From Treponema sp. (GTDB lineage Bacteria > Spirochaetota > Spirochaetia > Treponematales > Treponemataceae), in the NCBI GenBank assembly GCA_017961705.1, contig JAGCWT010000102.1:1-43621 (forward strand): a stretch of DNA of 43,621 nucleotides. Direction: 5' to 3'. Under the pieces are notes generated by a model, which was not told where the DNA came from, searched no databases, and saw only the letters and a list, made by a program, of their open reading frames with translations. The stretch's first letter is position 1, and each line of letters begins with the position of its first letter. A program made the position numbers and the translations under genes. Positions 25,481 through 34,327 of this stretch are shown piece by piece.

Positions 25481-26824
25481 ATGCAAAATTCCTTTTACAT
25501 TAGCCGTCAGGAAGAAACGGAGTCAAATGCGCGTTCTTATCCGCGCAAGTTTCCATTCGCTCTTGCCAAAGCGCAGGGCTCTTGGGTTGAAGATGTGGAA
25601 GGCAACCGCTACCTTGATTTTTTATGCGGTGCGGGTACCCTTGCTTTAGGGCACAATGATGCGGAAGTGAACGCTGCCATGGTTGAGCTTATAACTTCAA
25701 ATGCTCCGCTTCACACCCTTGACTTGACAACTCCAACAAAAGATAAATTCGTAGAGACTCTTCAGAATCTTTTGCCAGGCCAGCTTAAGAACAATGCAAA
25801 GATTCAGTTTTGCAGCCCGGCTGGAAGTGATGCAGTTGATGCCGCAATAAAGCTTTGTAAAACTGCAACTGGACGCGGTACGATTGCTGCTTTTAGCGGT
25901 GGCTACCACGGCATGGGCCACGGTGCTTTGTCCGTAACAGGAAACCTTGGCGCAAAGAGTAAGATTCAGAACCTTATGGGCGGAGTTCAGTTCTTCCCCT
26001 ATCCCTATTCATACAGGTGTCCTTTTGGCTTGGGCGGAGATGCCGGTACAAAGGCTGCATGTGCTTATTTTGAGCGCGTGCTAAAAGACCCAGAAAGCGG
26101 TGTTCCTCTTCCTGCAGCTGTAATCATAGAGCCAATTCAGGGTGAAGGTGGCGTAATACCAGCTCCCGTTGAATTTTTGCAGACAGTGCGCCGCGTAACA
26201 AAAGAGCTTGGCATTCCCTTGATTGCGGATGGAATTCAGTGCGGTATGGGAAGAAGCGGAAAACTCTTTGCTTTTGAATGGGCAGACATTGTTCCCGATG
26301 TTATCCTTATAAGCAAGGCTATTGGCGGAAGTCAGCCACTTTCTATTGTTGTTTACAATAAAGACCTGGACAAATGGCAACCGGGTGCCCACGCTGGAAC
26401 TTTCCGCGGAAATCAGCTTGCAATGAAGGCAGGAACCATTACTCTTAACAGGATTACAGGAATGGGTTTTCTTTCCGATGTAAAGCGCAAGGGAGACTAC
26501 CTTCTTTCCAAGTTGGAAGAACTAAAGCAGCAGGTTAGCATTATTGGTGATGTGCGCGGCAAAGGCCTTATGCTTGGCATAGAAATTGTTGATCCCCACG
26601 GTAAAAAGGACAGTCTTGGTGCCTTGCCTGCTTCCGGGGAGATTTGTGCACAGGTTCAGAAGGAATGTTTTGCAAACCGCCTTATTATGGAAAAGGGCGG
26701 CAGAAACGGTGCTGTAATGCGCTGCCTCTGTGCCCTTAACGTAAGTGATGAAGACCTGGACAAGATGATTTCTATTTTTACTGCGGCTGTTAAGAAAATT
26801 GATGCCCAGGTAAAGAAAAACTAA
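25481..26824 (+). CDS. dat: L-2,4-diaminobutyrate:2-oxoglutarate aminotransferase
   Basis: A 447-aa class-III PLP aminotransferase. The N-terminus ESNARSYPRKFPFAL, the GAGTLALGHN block and the PLP lysine Lys279 in LISKAIGG match enzymes that make L-2,4-diaminobutyrate from aspartate semialdehyde. The open frame could begin at TTG 25457, but ATG 25481 fits the family start, with AGGATAGGG upstream. The decarboxylase for its product follows 36 bases downstream, supporting the substrate call. EctB-type enzymes of ectoine synthesis are related, but no ectA or ectC is present. Confidence 0.88.
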   Translation: MQNSFYISRQEETESNARSYPRKFPFALAKAQGSWVEDVEGNRYLDFLCGAGTLALGHNDAEVNAAMVELITSNAPLHTLDLTTPTKDKFVETLQNLLPGQLKNNAKIQFCSPAGSDAVDAAIKLCKTATGRGTIAAFSGGYHGMGHGALSVTGNLGAKSKIQNLMGGVQFFPYPYSYRCPFGLGGDAGTKAACAYFERVLKDPESGVPLPAAVIIEPIQGEGGVIPAPVEFLQTVRRVTKELGIPLIADGIQCGMGRSGKLFAFEWADIVPDVILISKAIGGSQPLSIVVYNKDLDKWQPGAHAGTFRGNQLAMKAGTITLNRITGMGFLSDVKRKGDYLLSKLEELKQQVSIIGDVRGKGLMLGIEIVDPHGKKDSLGALPASGEICAQVQKECFANRLIMEKGGRNGAVMRCLCALNVSDEDLDKMISIFTAAVKKIDAQVKKN

Positions 26825-26860
26825 TTCAAGGCTAGCATTACTCTTTGTGCGGAGGAACTC

Positions 26861-28339
26861 ATGGGATCTTTGCTTTCCCCAGAATCTGCGGATTTGGATT
26901 TATACAGGGAGACTGTTTTAAAGACAGCTGATGCGATTGTCGCTTCCATAAAAGACGGAAAGGCCTATGCTGGCCCAGAACCCCGGGCTTTGAACAAAAC
27001 CATTTCGTCCTATGAGATTCTTCCCCAGCACGGAAGTGGCTTTGATTCGGTACTGGCAGACTTAAAAAAAGACGTGCTGCCCAATTTTTTGCGCACTTTT
27101 TCCACTGGCTACATGGCTCACCTTCACAGCGCGGCTCTTATTGAATCCCTTGCTGCTGAACTTATAATTTCTTCCTTTAACCAGAGTATGGACAGTTGGG
27201 ACCAGTCGCCTGTTGCAACCGAAGTTGAAGAAGCCGTTACAAAATTCCTTGCATCTCTTTATGGCCTTGCAGACGGAGCTTTTACCAGTGGCGGTTCACA
27301 GTCAAATTTAACCGGAATCCTTTTGGCTCGCGACTGGTACTGCAAAAGCGTCCTGAATCACGACGTGCAGAAGTTGGGGCTTCCACAAAACTATTCAAAG
27401 CTAAGGCTTTACACAAACGCTGTCTCCCACTTTTCTATGGAAAAATCTTGCCACCTTTTGGGGCTGGGCTATAACAGCGTAGTAAAAGTTCCTGTTACCA
27501 AGAATCAGAAGATGGATTTGGTCGAGCTTGAAAGGCTGATTCAAAAAGATGCAAGCGAAGGAAACATTCCTTTCTGCGTAGTTGCAACAATAGGAACAAC
27601 GGATTTTGGTTCAATCGATGAAGTTGAAAAAATCAAGGAAATAACAGACCGCTACAACATGTGGCTCCATGCCGATGCCTGTTACGGAAGTGCCTTGGTT
27701 CTTTCTTCAAAATACAAGGAGCGCATGGGGAATCTTGGGCTTTGTGATTCACTTTCCGTGGACTTCCACAAGATGTTCCTTTTGCCAATAAGCTGTTCCT
27801 GCATTCTGCTAAAAGATCCTTCCGATTTTACCCCGCTTGAATACCATGCGGACTATCTTAACCGCGAAGAAGACGAGGCAGATGGCTTTACAAACCTTGT
27901 GGACAAGTCGCTCCAGACTACAAGGCGTGCCGACGCATTAAAAGTGTGGGTTTCATTTAGGACACGTGGAGCTGACGGTTTTGAGAAAATCATAAACACG
28001 CTTGTGGAAAACGCAGCCTACACTTATGAAAAACTGAACGACAAATCATCTTGCAAAGCTGGTTTTTGCTTTGAAAGCGGCCCCAAGCCTCAGATAAGCT
28101 CCGTAGTGTTCAGGGTAAAAAAGCAGGACGGAAGCTTTACGCCGCAAGAAGAAGATGAACTGAACAAGAAAATCCGCCGCCATCTCTTGCAGAACGAAGG
28201 CATTGTTATTGGCCAGACTGTTTACAATGAGCGCGTTTTCCTAAAATTTACGCTTTTAAATCCAAACGTAACGCATAAAAACTTGGACGGCATACTGGAA
28301 ACGATTTTAAAAAGCGCAAGCACTTATGGTCAACTTTAA
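26861..28339 (+). CDS. ddc: L-2,4-diaminobutyrate decarboxylase
   Basis: A 492-aa group II PLP decarboxylase expected to convert L-2,4-diaminobutyrate to 1,3-diaminopropane. Key sites are the SGGSQSNL block, HADACYG with the ring-binding Asp, and the PLP lysine Lys304 in SVDFHKMFLLPISCS. The stretch EYHADYLNREEDE followed by NLVDKSLQTTRR is characteristic of diaminobutyrate decarboxylases such as RhbB. GGAGGA precedes the ATG. The MATE gene begins inside its last codons (14-base overlap), so synthesis and export are translationally linked. Confidence 0.9.
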   Translation: MGSLLSPESADLDLYRETVLKTADAIVASIKDGKAYAGPEPRALNKTISSYEILPQHGSGFDSVLADLKKDVLPNFLRTFSTGYMAHLHSAALIESLAAELIISSFNQSMDSWDQSPVATEVEEAVTKFLASLYGLADGAFTSGGSQSNLTGILLARDWYCKSVLNHDVQKLGLPQNYSKLRLYTNAVSHFSMEKSCHLLGLGYNSVVKVPVTKNQKMDLVELERLIQKDASEGNIPFCVVATIGTTDFGSIDEVEKIKEITDRYNMWLHADACYGSALVLSSKYKERMGNLGLCDSLSVDFHKMFLLPISCSCILLKDPSDFTPLEYHADYLNREEDEADGFTNLVDKSLQTTRRADALKVWVSFRTRGADGFEKIINTLVENAAYTYEKLNDKSSCKAGFCFESGPKPQISSVVFRVKKQDGSFTPQEEDELNKKIRRHLLQNEGIVIGQTVYNERVFLKFTLLNPNVTHKNLDGILETILKSASTYGQL

Positions 28340-29678
28340 CCTCGCCCTCCTTTTAAAGCAACAAAAAGAATTTACTTTTGCGCAAAAGATAAGCTATGTT
28401 TGGCAGCTGAGCCTTCCAGGAATCTTTGCGCAAATTTCTTCTATAATAATGCAGTACATAGATGCCGCAATGGTTGGCAGGCTTGGTGCAAATGCTCCGG
28501 CGGCAATTGGGCTTGTTGCGTCTTCCACATGGGTGCTGGGCGGTTTAACAAGTGCAATGTGCACGGGCTACACTGTCCAGGTGGCACATGCTGTTGGGGC
28601 TGGCAATAAGAACTTGGCCAAGCATATTTTGTGCAGTTCAATCTTTATAGGCCTTGGTTTTTCTTTGGCACTGGCACTGCTTGGCCTTGCAATAAGTTTT
28701 CCGCTTCCACTCTGGCTGGGTGCTTCAAAAGAGCTTTGTGGCGACGCTTCCTTTTACTTTTTGATTTTTGCCCTTTCAACACCGCTTTACATGGTTGTCT
28801 ACCTGATGAGCGGAATGCTTCAGTGCAGCGGTAATATGAAGGTTCCCGGTTTTATGAATGTGCTGATGTGCATTCTGGACGTGGTCTTTAACGCACTTTT
28901 TATTTTTGGAATGAATCTTGGCGTAAAAGGAGCGGCTCTGGGTTCTGCTGCTTCTGCCCTGGTAACGGCTGTCCTTATTTTTTACTTTACGCTTTGCAAG
29001 TCCGACTATCTGAATCTTAGGGGATTTAAGGACGGTAATGTTTTTGACTTGCCCCTTTGCAAGAACGCCGTAAGGATTGCCATGCCTGTTGCGGTGGAAA
29101 AAGTTGCCTTTACCGGAGCACTTGTTGCCGTAACAAAAATAATAGCTCCTCTTGGGGCAGTTGCACTTGCTTCCAATTCCTTTGCGGTAACGGCGGAATC
29201 ACTTTGCTACATGCCTGGCTACGGAATAGGTGAGGCTGCAACCACTTTGACCGGACAGGCTACTGGCGGCAAAAGAAAGGATTTGGTCAGAAGCTTTTCC
29301 TGGATGACGGTTTTGTTTGGAATGATTGTTATGGCTGTTATGGGCATAATAATGTACTTTATTTGTCCTGCGGTATTTTCTTTGCTTACCCCAATAAAAG
29401 AAGTGCAGGTTCTTTCTGCAAAGGTTTTGAGGGCAGAGCTTTTTGCAGAACCACTTTACGGGGCATCCATAGTCTGTAGCGGTGCCTTGCGCGGAATGGG
29501 AGACACCCTTGTTCCCGGCATAATGAACCTCTTTAGCGTCTGGGTTGTACGCCTAAGCCTTTCCTTCTTGCTAATATCCAACTTGGGGCTTACCGGCATT
29601 TGGATAGCAATGGCGGTAGAACTCTGCTTCCGTGGCCTCATCTTCCTAACCCGCCTCTTGGTGATGACGAGAAAGTAG
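28326..29678 (+). CDS. MATE-family multidrug/metabolite efflux pump
   Basis: A 450-aa membrane protein with about 12 hydrophobic helices in two related halves, typical of MATE cation antiporters. The first helix region has YIDAAMVGRLG; GIGEAATTLTGQATGG and CSGALRGMGDT mark the second half. The start overlaps the end of the decarboxylase gene, so the simplest inference is that it exports 1,3-diaminopropane or a product made from it. MATE substrates cannot be read from sequence. No Shine-Dalgarno sequence is obvious; initiation may depend on the upstream ribosome. Confidence 0.88.
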   Translation: MVNFNLALLLKQQKEFTFAQKISYVWQLSLPGIFAQISSIIMQYIDAAMVGRLGANAPAAIGLVASSTWVLGGLTSAMCTGYTVQVAHAVGAGNKNLAKHILCSSIFIGLGFSLALALLGLAISFPLPLWLGASKELCGDASFYFLIFALSTPLYMVVYLMSGMLQCSGNMKVPGFMNVLMCILDVVFNALFIFGMNLGVKGAALGSAASALVTAVLIFYFTLCKSDYLNLRGFKDGNVFDLPLCKNAVRIAMPVAVEKVAFTGALVAVTKIIAPLGAVALASNSFAVTAESLCYMPGYGIGEAATTLTGQATGGKRKDLVRSFSWMTVLFGMIVMAVMGIIMYFICPAVFSLLTPIKEVQVLSAKVLRAELFAEPLYGASIVCSGALRGMGDTLVPGIMNLFSVWVVRLSLSFLLISNLGLTGIWIAMAVELCFRGLIFLTRLLVMTRK

Positions 29679-29794
29679 GTGGGTGGTAAGTCATTTTTCC
29701 AAATTCATTTTATCTTATGCAAAGAAACTGGGAATCAATTTTGGGCGTAGAAGGTAAGTGCGGGTTTCTAACAATTGCAATGCAATAAACAGGT

Positions 29795-29952
29795 AAAGAA
29801 AGCACTGGAATGGAGGCGGAAAACGTGGCAAAAAAGCATTTGCGCGGAGCGAACCCGGCAGCGTAGCTTCAAGCCACGAAGTGAGTCAGATACCTTGTAT
29901 CCGCGCTCGGCTTTTTTGACGCGTTTTCTGCCGGGAATGGAAGTGCTTTCTT
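29795..29952. repeat. Long imperfect palindrome (about 158 bp)
   Basis: Arm 29795-29837 matches the reverse complement of 29910-29952. An outer AAGAAAGCACT is shared, then a mispaired segment, then GAAAACG and CAAAAAAGC. Inside, GCGCGGA (29842-29848) pairs with TCCGCGC (29900-29906). A small GATAC-CTT-GTATC hairpin lies at the right of the loop. The shape suggests a non-autonomous palindromic element or a structured RNA; only one copy is in this window. Confidence 0.8.
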
Positions 29953-29988
29953 GTTGGCATTTGACTTCTGCACTTATGCTTTCTCCAC

Positions 29989-30016
29989 TCGACTAAATCC
30001 AAAATTTGATTATACT
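29989..30016 (+). promoter_or_regulatory. Promoter of the propeller/DUF3142 operon, leaderless
   Basis: TATACT (30011-30016) lies exactly six bases before ATG 30023. A weak -35 (TCGACT, 29989-29994) is 16 bases upstream of it. Confidence 0.45.
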
Positions 30017-30022
30017 TAATTC

Positions 30023-31084
30023 ATGCGTAAAAACTTTTTCTTTTTGATTTTTAGTTTTACTCTTTTGTTGGCCCAGTCTCTTTTTTGCCAGGAAAAAACG
30101 CCTTCAAAAGCTGCATCCCAAATTTCTGTAGAAAAAATAGGAACTTACCCTTGTGGCCGCCAACCCAAGCAGGTTCTTTTTTCTCCGGACGGAAAATTTA
30201 TTGTCATGCCCCTTTTGGAAGACAACGGATTTGATATTTTTAGCGTTGAAGAAAAAAAAGTTGTAAAAAGAATAAATCCCCCGAATGCAAAAAAAGAAGG
30301 TTTTGCAGAAGGGCTTTTTATTCCTGCAAAGAACGCCTTCTTTGTTTCCCAGATGACTACCGGAAATATTTATGAGTATTCATACCCCGGTTTTGAATTC
30401 CGCAGGACAGTTTACACCCATGGCAACTGGTCAAAGTTCATTGCCTGGTGCCCGGAAAAAAATATGGTCGCTGTTTCCAACTGGATTTCCAACGACATTT
30501 CTCTTTTGGACTATGATTCAGGAAAACTTTTGGGCAAGCTAAAGACAGGCGCTGCGCCAAGGGGCATGGTCTTTTTGGACGGCGGAAAAAATCTTCTGAG
30601 CCTTTCCTTTGATTCAGGTATTATAGAAAAATTTGAAGTTGATTCATTCAAAAGGATTGATTCAATAAAAATTCCAAAGGCATGCATGAGGCACGTGATT
30701 CTTTCCAAGGATTCAAAATATGCCTTCATCAGCGACATGTACAACTGCAAGGTTTACAAGCTGGAACTTGCTGGCTTTAAGATTGTGTCTTCCGTAAAGA
30801 TTTACATCAATCCCAACACCATAGACTTGTTTGCTTCCGGTGAACATTCATTTATCTTTGCTTCCACCCGCGGCCCAAACAACCCAAAGGATTACACAAA
30901 GCGCAGTCCTTCCAACGGGAAGATTCACATAATAGACGCAGACACAATGGCGATTGTAAAAACCTTCTATGGCGGAAACCAGCCCACAGGCCTTGACGTA
31001 AGCCCGGACGGTTCGCTGCTTTGCTTTTCCAATTTCCAGGATGCAAACATAGAGCTTTACAAAATAATCTGCGAAGAAAAATAA
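30023..31084 (+). CDS. Exported YVTN/WD40-like beta-propeller protein
   Basis: A 353-aa protein with a signal peptide (hydrophobic residues 5-20, possibly processed after LFC or before QEK). It is composed of about seven beta-propeller blades. Recurrent motifs include PCGRQPKQVLFSPDGKFIV near residue 45 and GGNQPTGLDVSPDGSLLCF near the C-terminus, both YVTN-like. Such propellers bind proteins or ligands in the envelope; no enzyme active site is visible. It is the first gene of a three-gene exported-protein operon, with the DUF3142 lipoprotein 17 bases downstream. Confidence 0.82.
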   Translation: MRKNFFFLIFSFTLLLAQSLFCQEKTPSKAASQISVEKIGTYPCGRQPKQVLFSPDGKFIVMPLLEDNGFDIFSVEEKKVVKRINPPNAKKEGFAEGLFIPAKNAFFVSQMTTGNIYEYSYPGFEFRRTVYTHGNWSKFIAWCPEKNMVAVSNWISNDISLLDYDSGKLLGKLKTGAAPRGMVFLDGGKNLLSLSFDSGIIEKFEVDSFKRIDSIKIPKACMRHVILSKDSKYAFISDMYNCKVYKLELAGFKIVSSVKIYINPNTIDLFASGEHSFIFASTRGPNNPKDYTKRSPSNGKIHIIDADTMAIVKTFYGGNQPTGLDVSPDGSLLCFSNFQDANIELYKIICEEK

Positions 31085-31101
31085 ATTACGGAAGGAATAA
31101 T

Positions 31102-32136
31102 ATGATGAAAAAGATAATGCCAATAGCCTTGCTTGCCACCATCTGCCTTTGTACGGCCAGTCTTTTTTGCACCGGCTGTAAAAAGGACCAGTCGCTTAAA
31201 GAACGGAGCATGTATTTTTGGAAGAGCAGTTTAAAGCTTGACCAGGAAGAAAAGTCTTTTATAAAAAAGCATAATGTAAAAAAAATCTATGCCAAGTTTT
31301 TTGATGTTGTTGAAACAAACAGTGGCGATGTTGATGAATTCAGGCTGTCTCCAATAGCAACGCTTAACTTTGAGGAAGAGATTCCAAATGGCGTGCAGAT
31401 TGTTCCGGTTGTTTTTTTAAGAGAAGACTGCGGGGACAATAAATACTATTTTAAATACGAATTGCCAAAGCTTATTTCCTACCGCGTGCTACAGATGTGC
31501 GAAACCCACGACATTCCGGTAAAAGAAGTGCAGATAGACTTTGACTGGACGGAAACAAACCGCGAAGACTACTACGAAATGCTGGAAGCCCTGCGCAAAA
31601 TCCTTGCAGAAAAAAATGTGGTGCTTTCTGTTACGGTCCGCCTTCATCAGCTAAGGATGGAAGAACCGCCCTGTGACAGCGGAGTCCTTATGCTTTACAA
31701 CACCGGCAACTTTAGGGACATCAACTGCAAGAATTCAATTCTTTCCTATGAAGATGCAAGCCCTTATCTTAAGGATCTTTCGTCTTACAAACTGCCGCTC
31801 AGGCTTGCTTTTCCAAACTTTAGCTGGTACCTCTGCTTTAAGGGGAACGAATTTGCCGCCATTTCCTATAACGTGGACACCGGTGACAAAAAATCCTTTA
31901 AGGACAAGGGCGACGGAAGCTTTTCCGTGCTGCAGGAAACCTATCTTAAGAACTGCTCACTTGCAGAAGGAGATACCGTCCGCTACGTAAAAGCTGATTT
32001 TGAAGAAATTTCAAAGGTTTTGGAAGAAATAAAGCAGGTGAACAAAGACCTTGCCAGCAACAACATTCTCTTTGACTTGAACAGCCGCAACCTTAAGAAC
32101 CTTGGGGGAAATGAATATGAAAAGATTTTTAACTAG
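31102..32136 (+). CDS. DUF3142-like lipoprotein
   Basis: A 344-aa lipoprotein (signal ending FCTGC, Cys26 lipidated). The mature part resembles DUF3142, a TIM-barrel-like domain of unknown function related to glycoside-hydrolase folds: YFWKSSLKL, IYAKFFDV, VQIVPVVFL, then VQIDFDWTETNREDYYEML and LSVTVRLHQL. The IDFDWT strand end has acidic residues where glycosidases carry catalytic carboxylates, but no activity is established. I start at ATG 31102, with GGAAGGA upstream; an earlier in-frame ATG lies inside the propeller gene. Its 3' end overlaps the next gene by 20 bases. Confidence 0.75.
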   Translation: MMKKIMPIALLATICLCTASLFCTGCKKDQSLKERSMYFWKSSLKLDQEEKSFIKKHNVKKIYAKFFDVVETNSGDVDEFRLSPIATLNFEEEIPNGVQIVPVVFLREDCGDNKYYFKYELPKLISYRVLQMCETHDIPVKEVQIDFDWTETNREDYYEMLEALRKILAEKNVVLSVTVRLHQLRMEEPPCDSGVLMLYNTGNFRDINCKNSILSYEDASPYLKDLSSYKLPLRLAFPNFSWYLCFKGNEFAAISYNVDTGDKKSFKDKGDGSFSVLQETYLKNCSLAEGDTVRYVKADFEEISKVLEEIKQVNKDLASNNILFDLNSRNLKNLGGNEYEKIFN

Positions 32137-34237
32137 CGCTATTTTTGCAACGGCCATGGCATTTTCCTTTGCATGTGGCCCTTATTGGATGACTCCTGTA
32201 GACTTAAAGTCCCTCTACAACGTAACCCCTAGCAGCAACAGTAAAGTCAATTTTTATACCAGCGTATATTGGACAAACTATAACGAGATCGGTGCTACGG
32301 AAAGCGACCTTAACAAACTGATTGCGGAAGGTTCACAGGCAATAGAAACCAGCGTAAACCCGATTGCAAAGGCTTTGCGACAGGGCGGAAACAAGGAAGA
32401 CATTGAATACTTCAAGATTCTCTGCGACTACTATGCAAAGGGCTGCGTAGACACAAAAAAGATGCAGGAATACGGTGACTGGTATTACCCTACAAAAGAG
32501 GAATACAAGAACTGGGGCGAGGTAAAGTCCAAGCTGCTTAAGAAAATAGAAGAATATGACGGTGAAAGGCTTGCAGACCGCTATGCCTACACCGCAATGA
32601 AGATTTACTTTGACCACCTGGATTTGGACGGTGCAAACAATTACATAAAGTCCCATAAAAAAGAGATGGAGAGCCTTAAGGAATCCCCGCTTTACGACAT
32701 GTGCAGGAGCCTTTACGCAGGAATCCTTTTCCGAACGGGTCTTGAGGTAAAAAAAGCGGCAGAAATCTATGCGGAAATAGGTGACATTGAAAGCCTTGAG
32801 TATATGGGAGTCTTTGGGGACGAGGTTTATGACCAGCTGTATTTTATATGTGAAGAAGACAAAAATTCCCCCTTGCTGCCATATCTTTTGGAAAGGGCAG
32901 TGGCAAGACCTTCTTCTACGGACAAGGCACTTTGCGATTTTGTAAATTTAGTGGCCAAGGATGCCGGCTGCAAAAACCAGCAGATGTGGAAGTGTGCCGC
33001 CGCCGCAATACATTCAAATCCGCTTTCCAAGGCCTACGATGTGTCTGCCGCATTAAAAGAGATTAAGGAAGCAAAAGACCTAAAGGGAAACGCCCAGTCC
33101 AACCAAACAACCCGCGTGCTTACTTTCTACATCAAAAGCCTAACGCAGAAGGGATGGTCAAACGAATTTGCAAACTATGCCTTGGGTGAATACAACTGGA
33201 TTGCCGGCTTGGGAGAAAAGGGCAACAATGCCCTTGCAACAATTACCCTGGAAGCTATAATTCCCCTTCTTGAGAGCTGCGGAAAAAAGAATGTGGCAGG
33301 CCTGCTTTCTATGCGCATAAATCCCTACGAGCCATACTATGTTTTGGATTCCAAGCTGAATTTTTATTCCAACAGGTATGTAGAAATAATGGATGCGGAT
33401 GCAACGGAGAAAATGTTCCAAAAGCCTTCTTCTCCGGACAAATTTGTTGAATGGGTCTATTCAAGCCTTGAATCTTCGATTGCGGAAAAACAAACGGAAA
33501 TTACCGAATACATAGGAACAAAATATCTTCGCGAAGGAAATTTCTCCAGGGCGGAAGAGTTTTTGTCCAAGCTGGAAGATTCATTCTGCTACGAAAACCG
33601 CGTTTACACTGTTCCAAGATGGTTCAGGGAAGAAAACATAATCAACTCCTATAACAATTTGAATGAGTGGACGGACAAAGACTATTCTTCTGCCCTTACC
33701 TCTGAGCAAAAAAATACCCTTGAAGAGTGGAGTAAGGTAAAGAATAAGAAGCTCCAGTATTGCAAGGACATTCAGGCGCTCATAAAATCATATGAAGCGG
33801 AAGACCTTTCTTCTTCCGACGGAAAATATGAGCTTGCCTATAGAATTGCCGTGCTTTTTGACCAGGCTTCACATTCAGGCTACTGCTGGTACCTGCGTCA
33901 GTATGGCCGTGGAAGCTGGAGGTTGCCGCCGCCAGCAAAAGAAGCTAAATGGCAGGGTGAAGAGGGAGGAGACCTTAGCCTTTTCTACAGGAGACCTTTC
34001 TATTTTGAAAATGAGGCAAAGAAATACCTGGCTTTGGCATCGGAAAGTCCCGATCAGGAGCTAAGCTACAAGGCCAAGTATGCGCTTTTGTTCCTAAGCT
34101 ATGACGACGGCGACAGCAAAAAGATTGCCCCTGCGCTCAGGAATGAATTGTACGAGGCACAGCAGCAGGGATTGCTTTCTGGAGAGATGGCCCGCTGTGA
34201 TTTGCTTGCTGACTATACGGCAAACAGCTGGTATTAG
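32117..34237 (+). CDS. Large helical-repeat lipoprotein, 706 aa
   Basis: A signal peptide ending FSFAC (Cys20) predicts a lipoprotein. The mature protein is almost all alpha-helical, with repeated short helix pairs (for example YFKILCDYYAKGC, then AEIYAEIGDIESLEYMG, then REGNFSRAEEFLSKLEDSF), suggesting TPR/SEL1-like scaffolding. No catalytic motif or known family is recognised. The start at ATG 32117 is preceded by GGGGG and lies within the end of the DUF3142 gene, so the pair is translationally coupled. It may act with the DUF3142 protein and propeller on the cell surface; this is inference from gene order. Confidence 0.75.
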   Translation: MKRFLTSAIFATAMAFSFACGPYWMTPVDLKSLYNVTPSSNSKVNFYTSVYWTNYNEIGATESDLNKLIAEGSQAIETSVNPIAKALRQGGNKEDIEYFKILCDYYAKGCVDTKKMQEYGDWYYPTKEEYKNWGEVKSKLLKKIEEYDGERLADRYAYTAMKIYFDHLDLDGANNYIKSHKKEMESLKESPLYDMCRSLYAGILFRTGLEVKKAAEIYAEIGDIESLEYMGVFGDEVYDQLYFICEEDKNSPLLPYLLERAVARPSSTDKALCDFVNLVAKDAGCKNQQMWKCAAAAIHSNPLSKAYDVSAALKEIKEAKDLKGNAQSNQTTRVLTFYIKSLTQKGWSNEFANYALGEYNWIAGLGEKGNNALATITLEAIIPLLESCGKKNVAGLLSMRINPYEPYYVLDSKLNFYSNRYVEIMDADATEKMFQKPSSPDKFVEWVYSSLESSIAEKQTEITEYIGTKYLREGNFSRAEEFLSKLEDSFCYENRVYTVPRWFREENIINSYNNLNEWTDKDYSSALTSEQKNTLEEWSKVKNKKLQYCKDIQALIKSYEAEDLSSSDGKYELAYRIAVLFDQASHSGYCWYLRQYGRGSWRLPPPAKEAKWQGEEGGDLSLFYRRPFYFENEAKKYLALASESPDQELSYKAKYALLFLSYDDGDSKKIAPALRNELYEAQQQGLLSGEMARCDLLADYTANSWY

Positions 34238-34327
34238 CCTTTAATTGTTGATTTTTGCCAATGCTCTCTTAAATTCAAATAAAATATTCCGATATATAGA
34301 AGGAACAGAGTAGTTTTTTTTGAAAAA

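Larger units (their letters stand above)
29679..30022. other. 344-base intergenic region with a long palindromic element
   Basis: Contains the imperfect inverted repeat 29795-29952 and the promoter of the propeller operon (29989-30016). A 73-codon open frame through the palindrome is judged spurious. Confidence 0.6.

Noticed and set aside
25481..29678. Siderophore (rhizobactin-like) cluster
   Set aside because: Only the diaminopropane pair is present; no IucA/IucC-type synthetase, monooxygenase, acetyltransferase or ferric uptake gene follows.
29775..29996. 73-codon open frame in the palindrome
   Set aside because: It is explained by the inverted repeat; composition is not protein-like.
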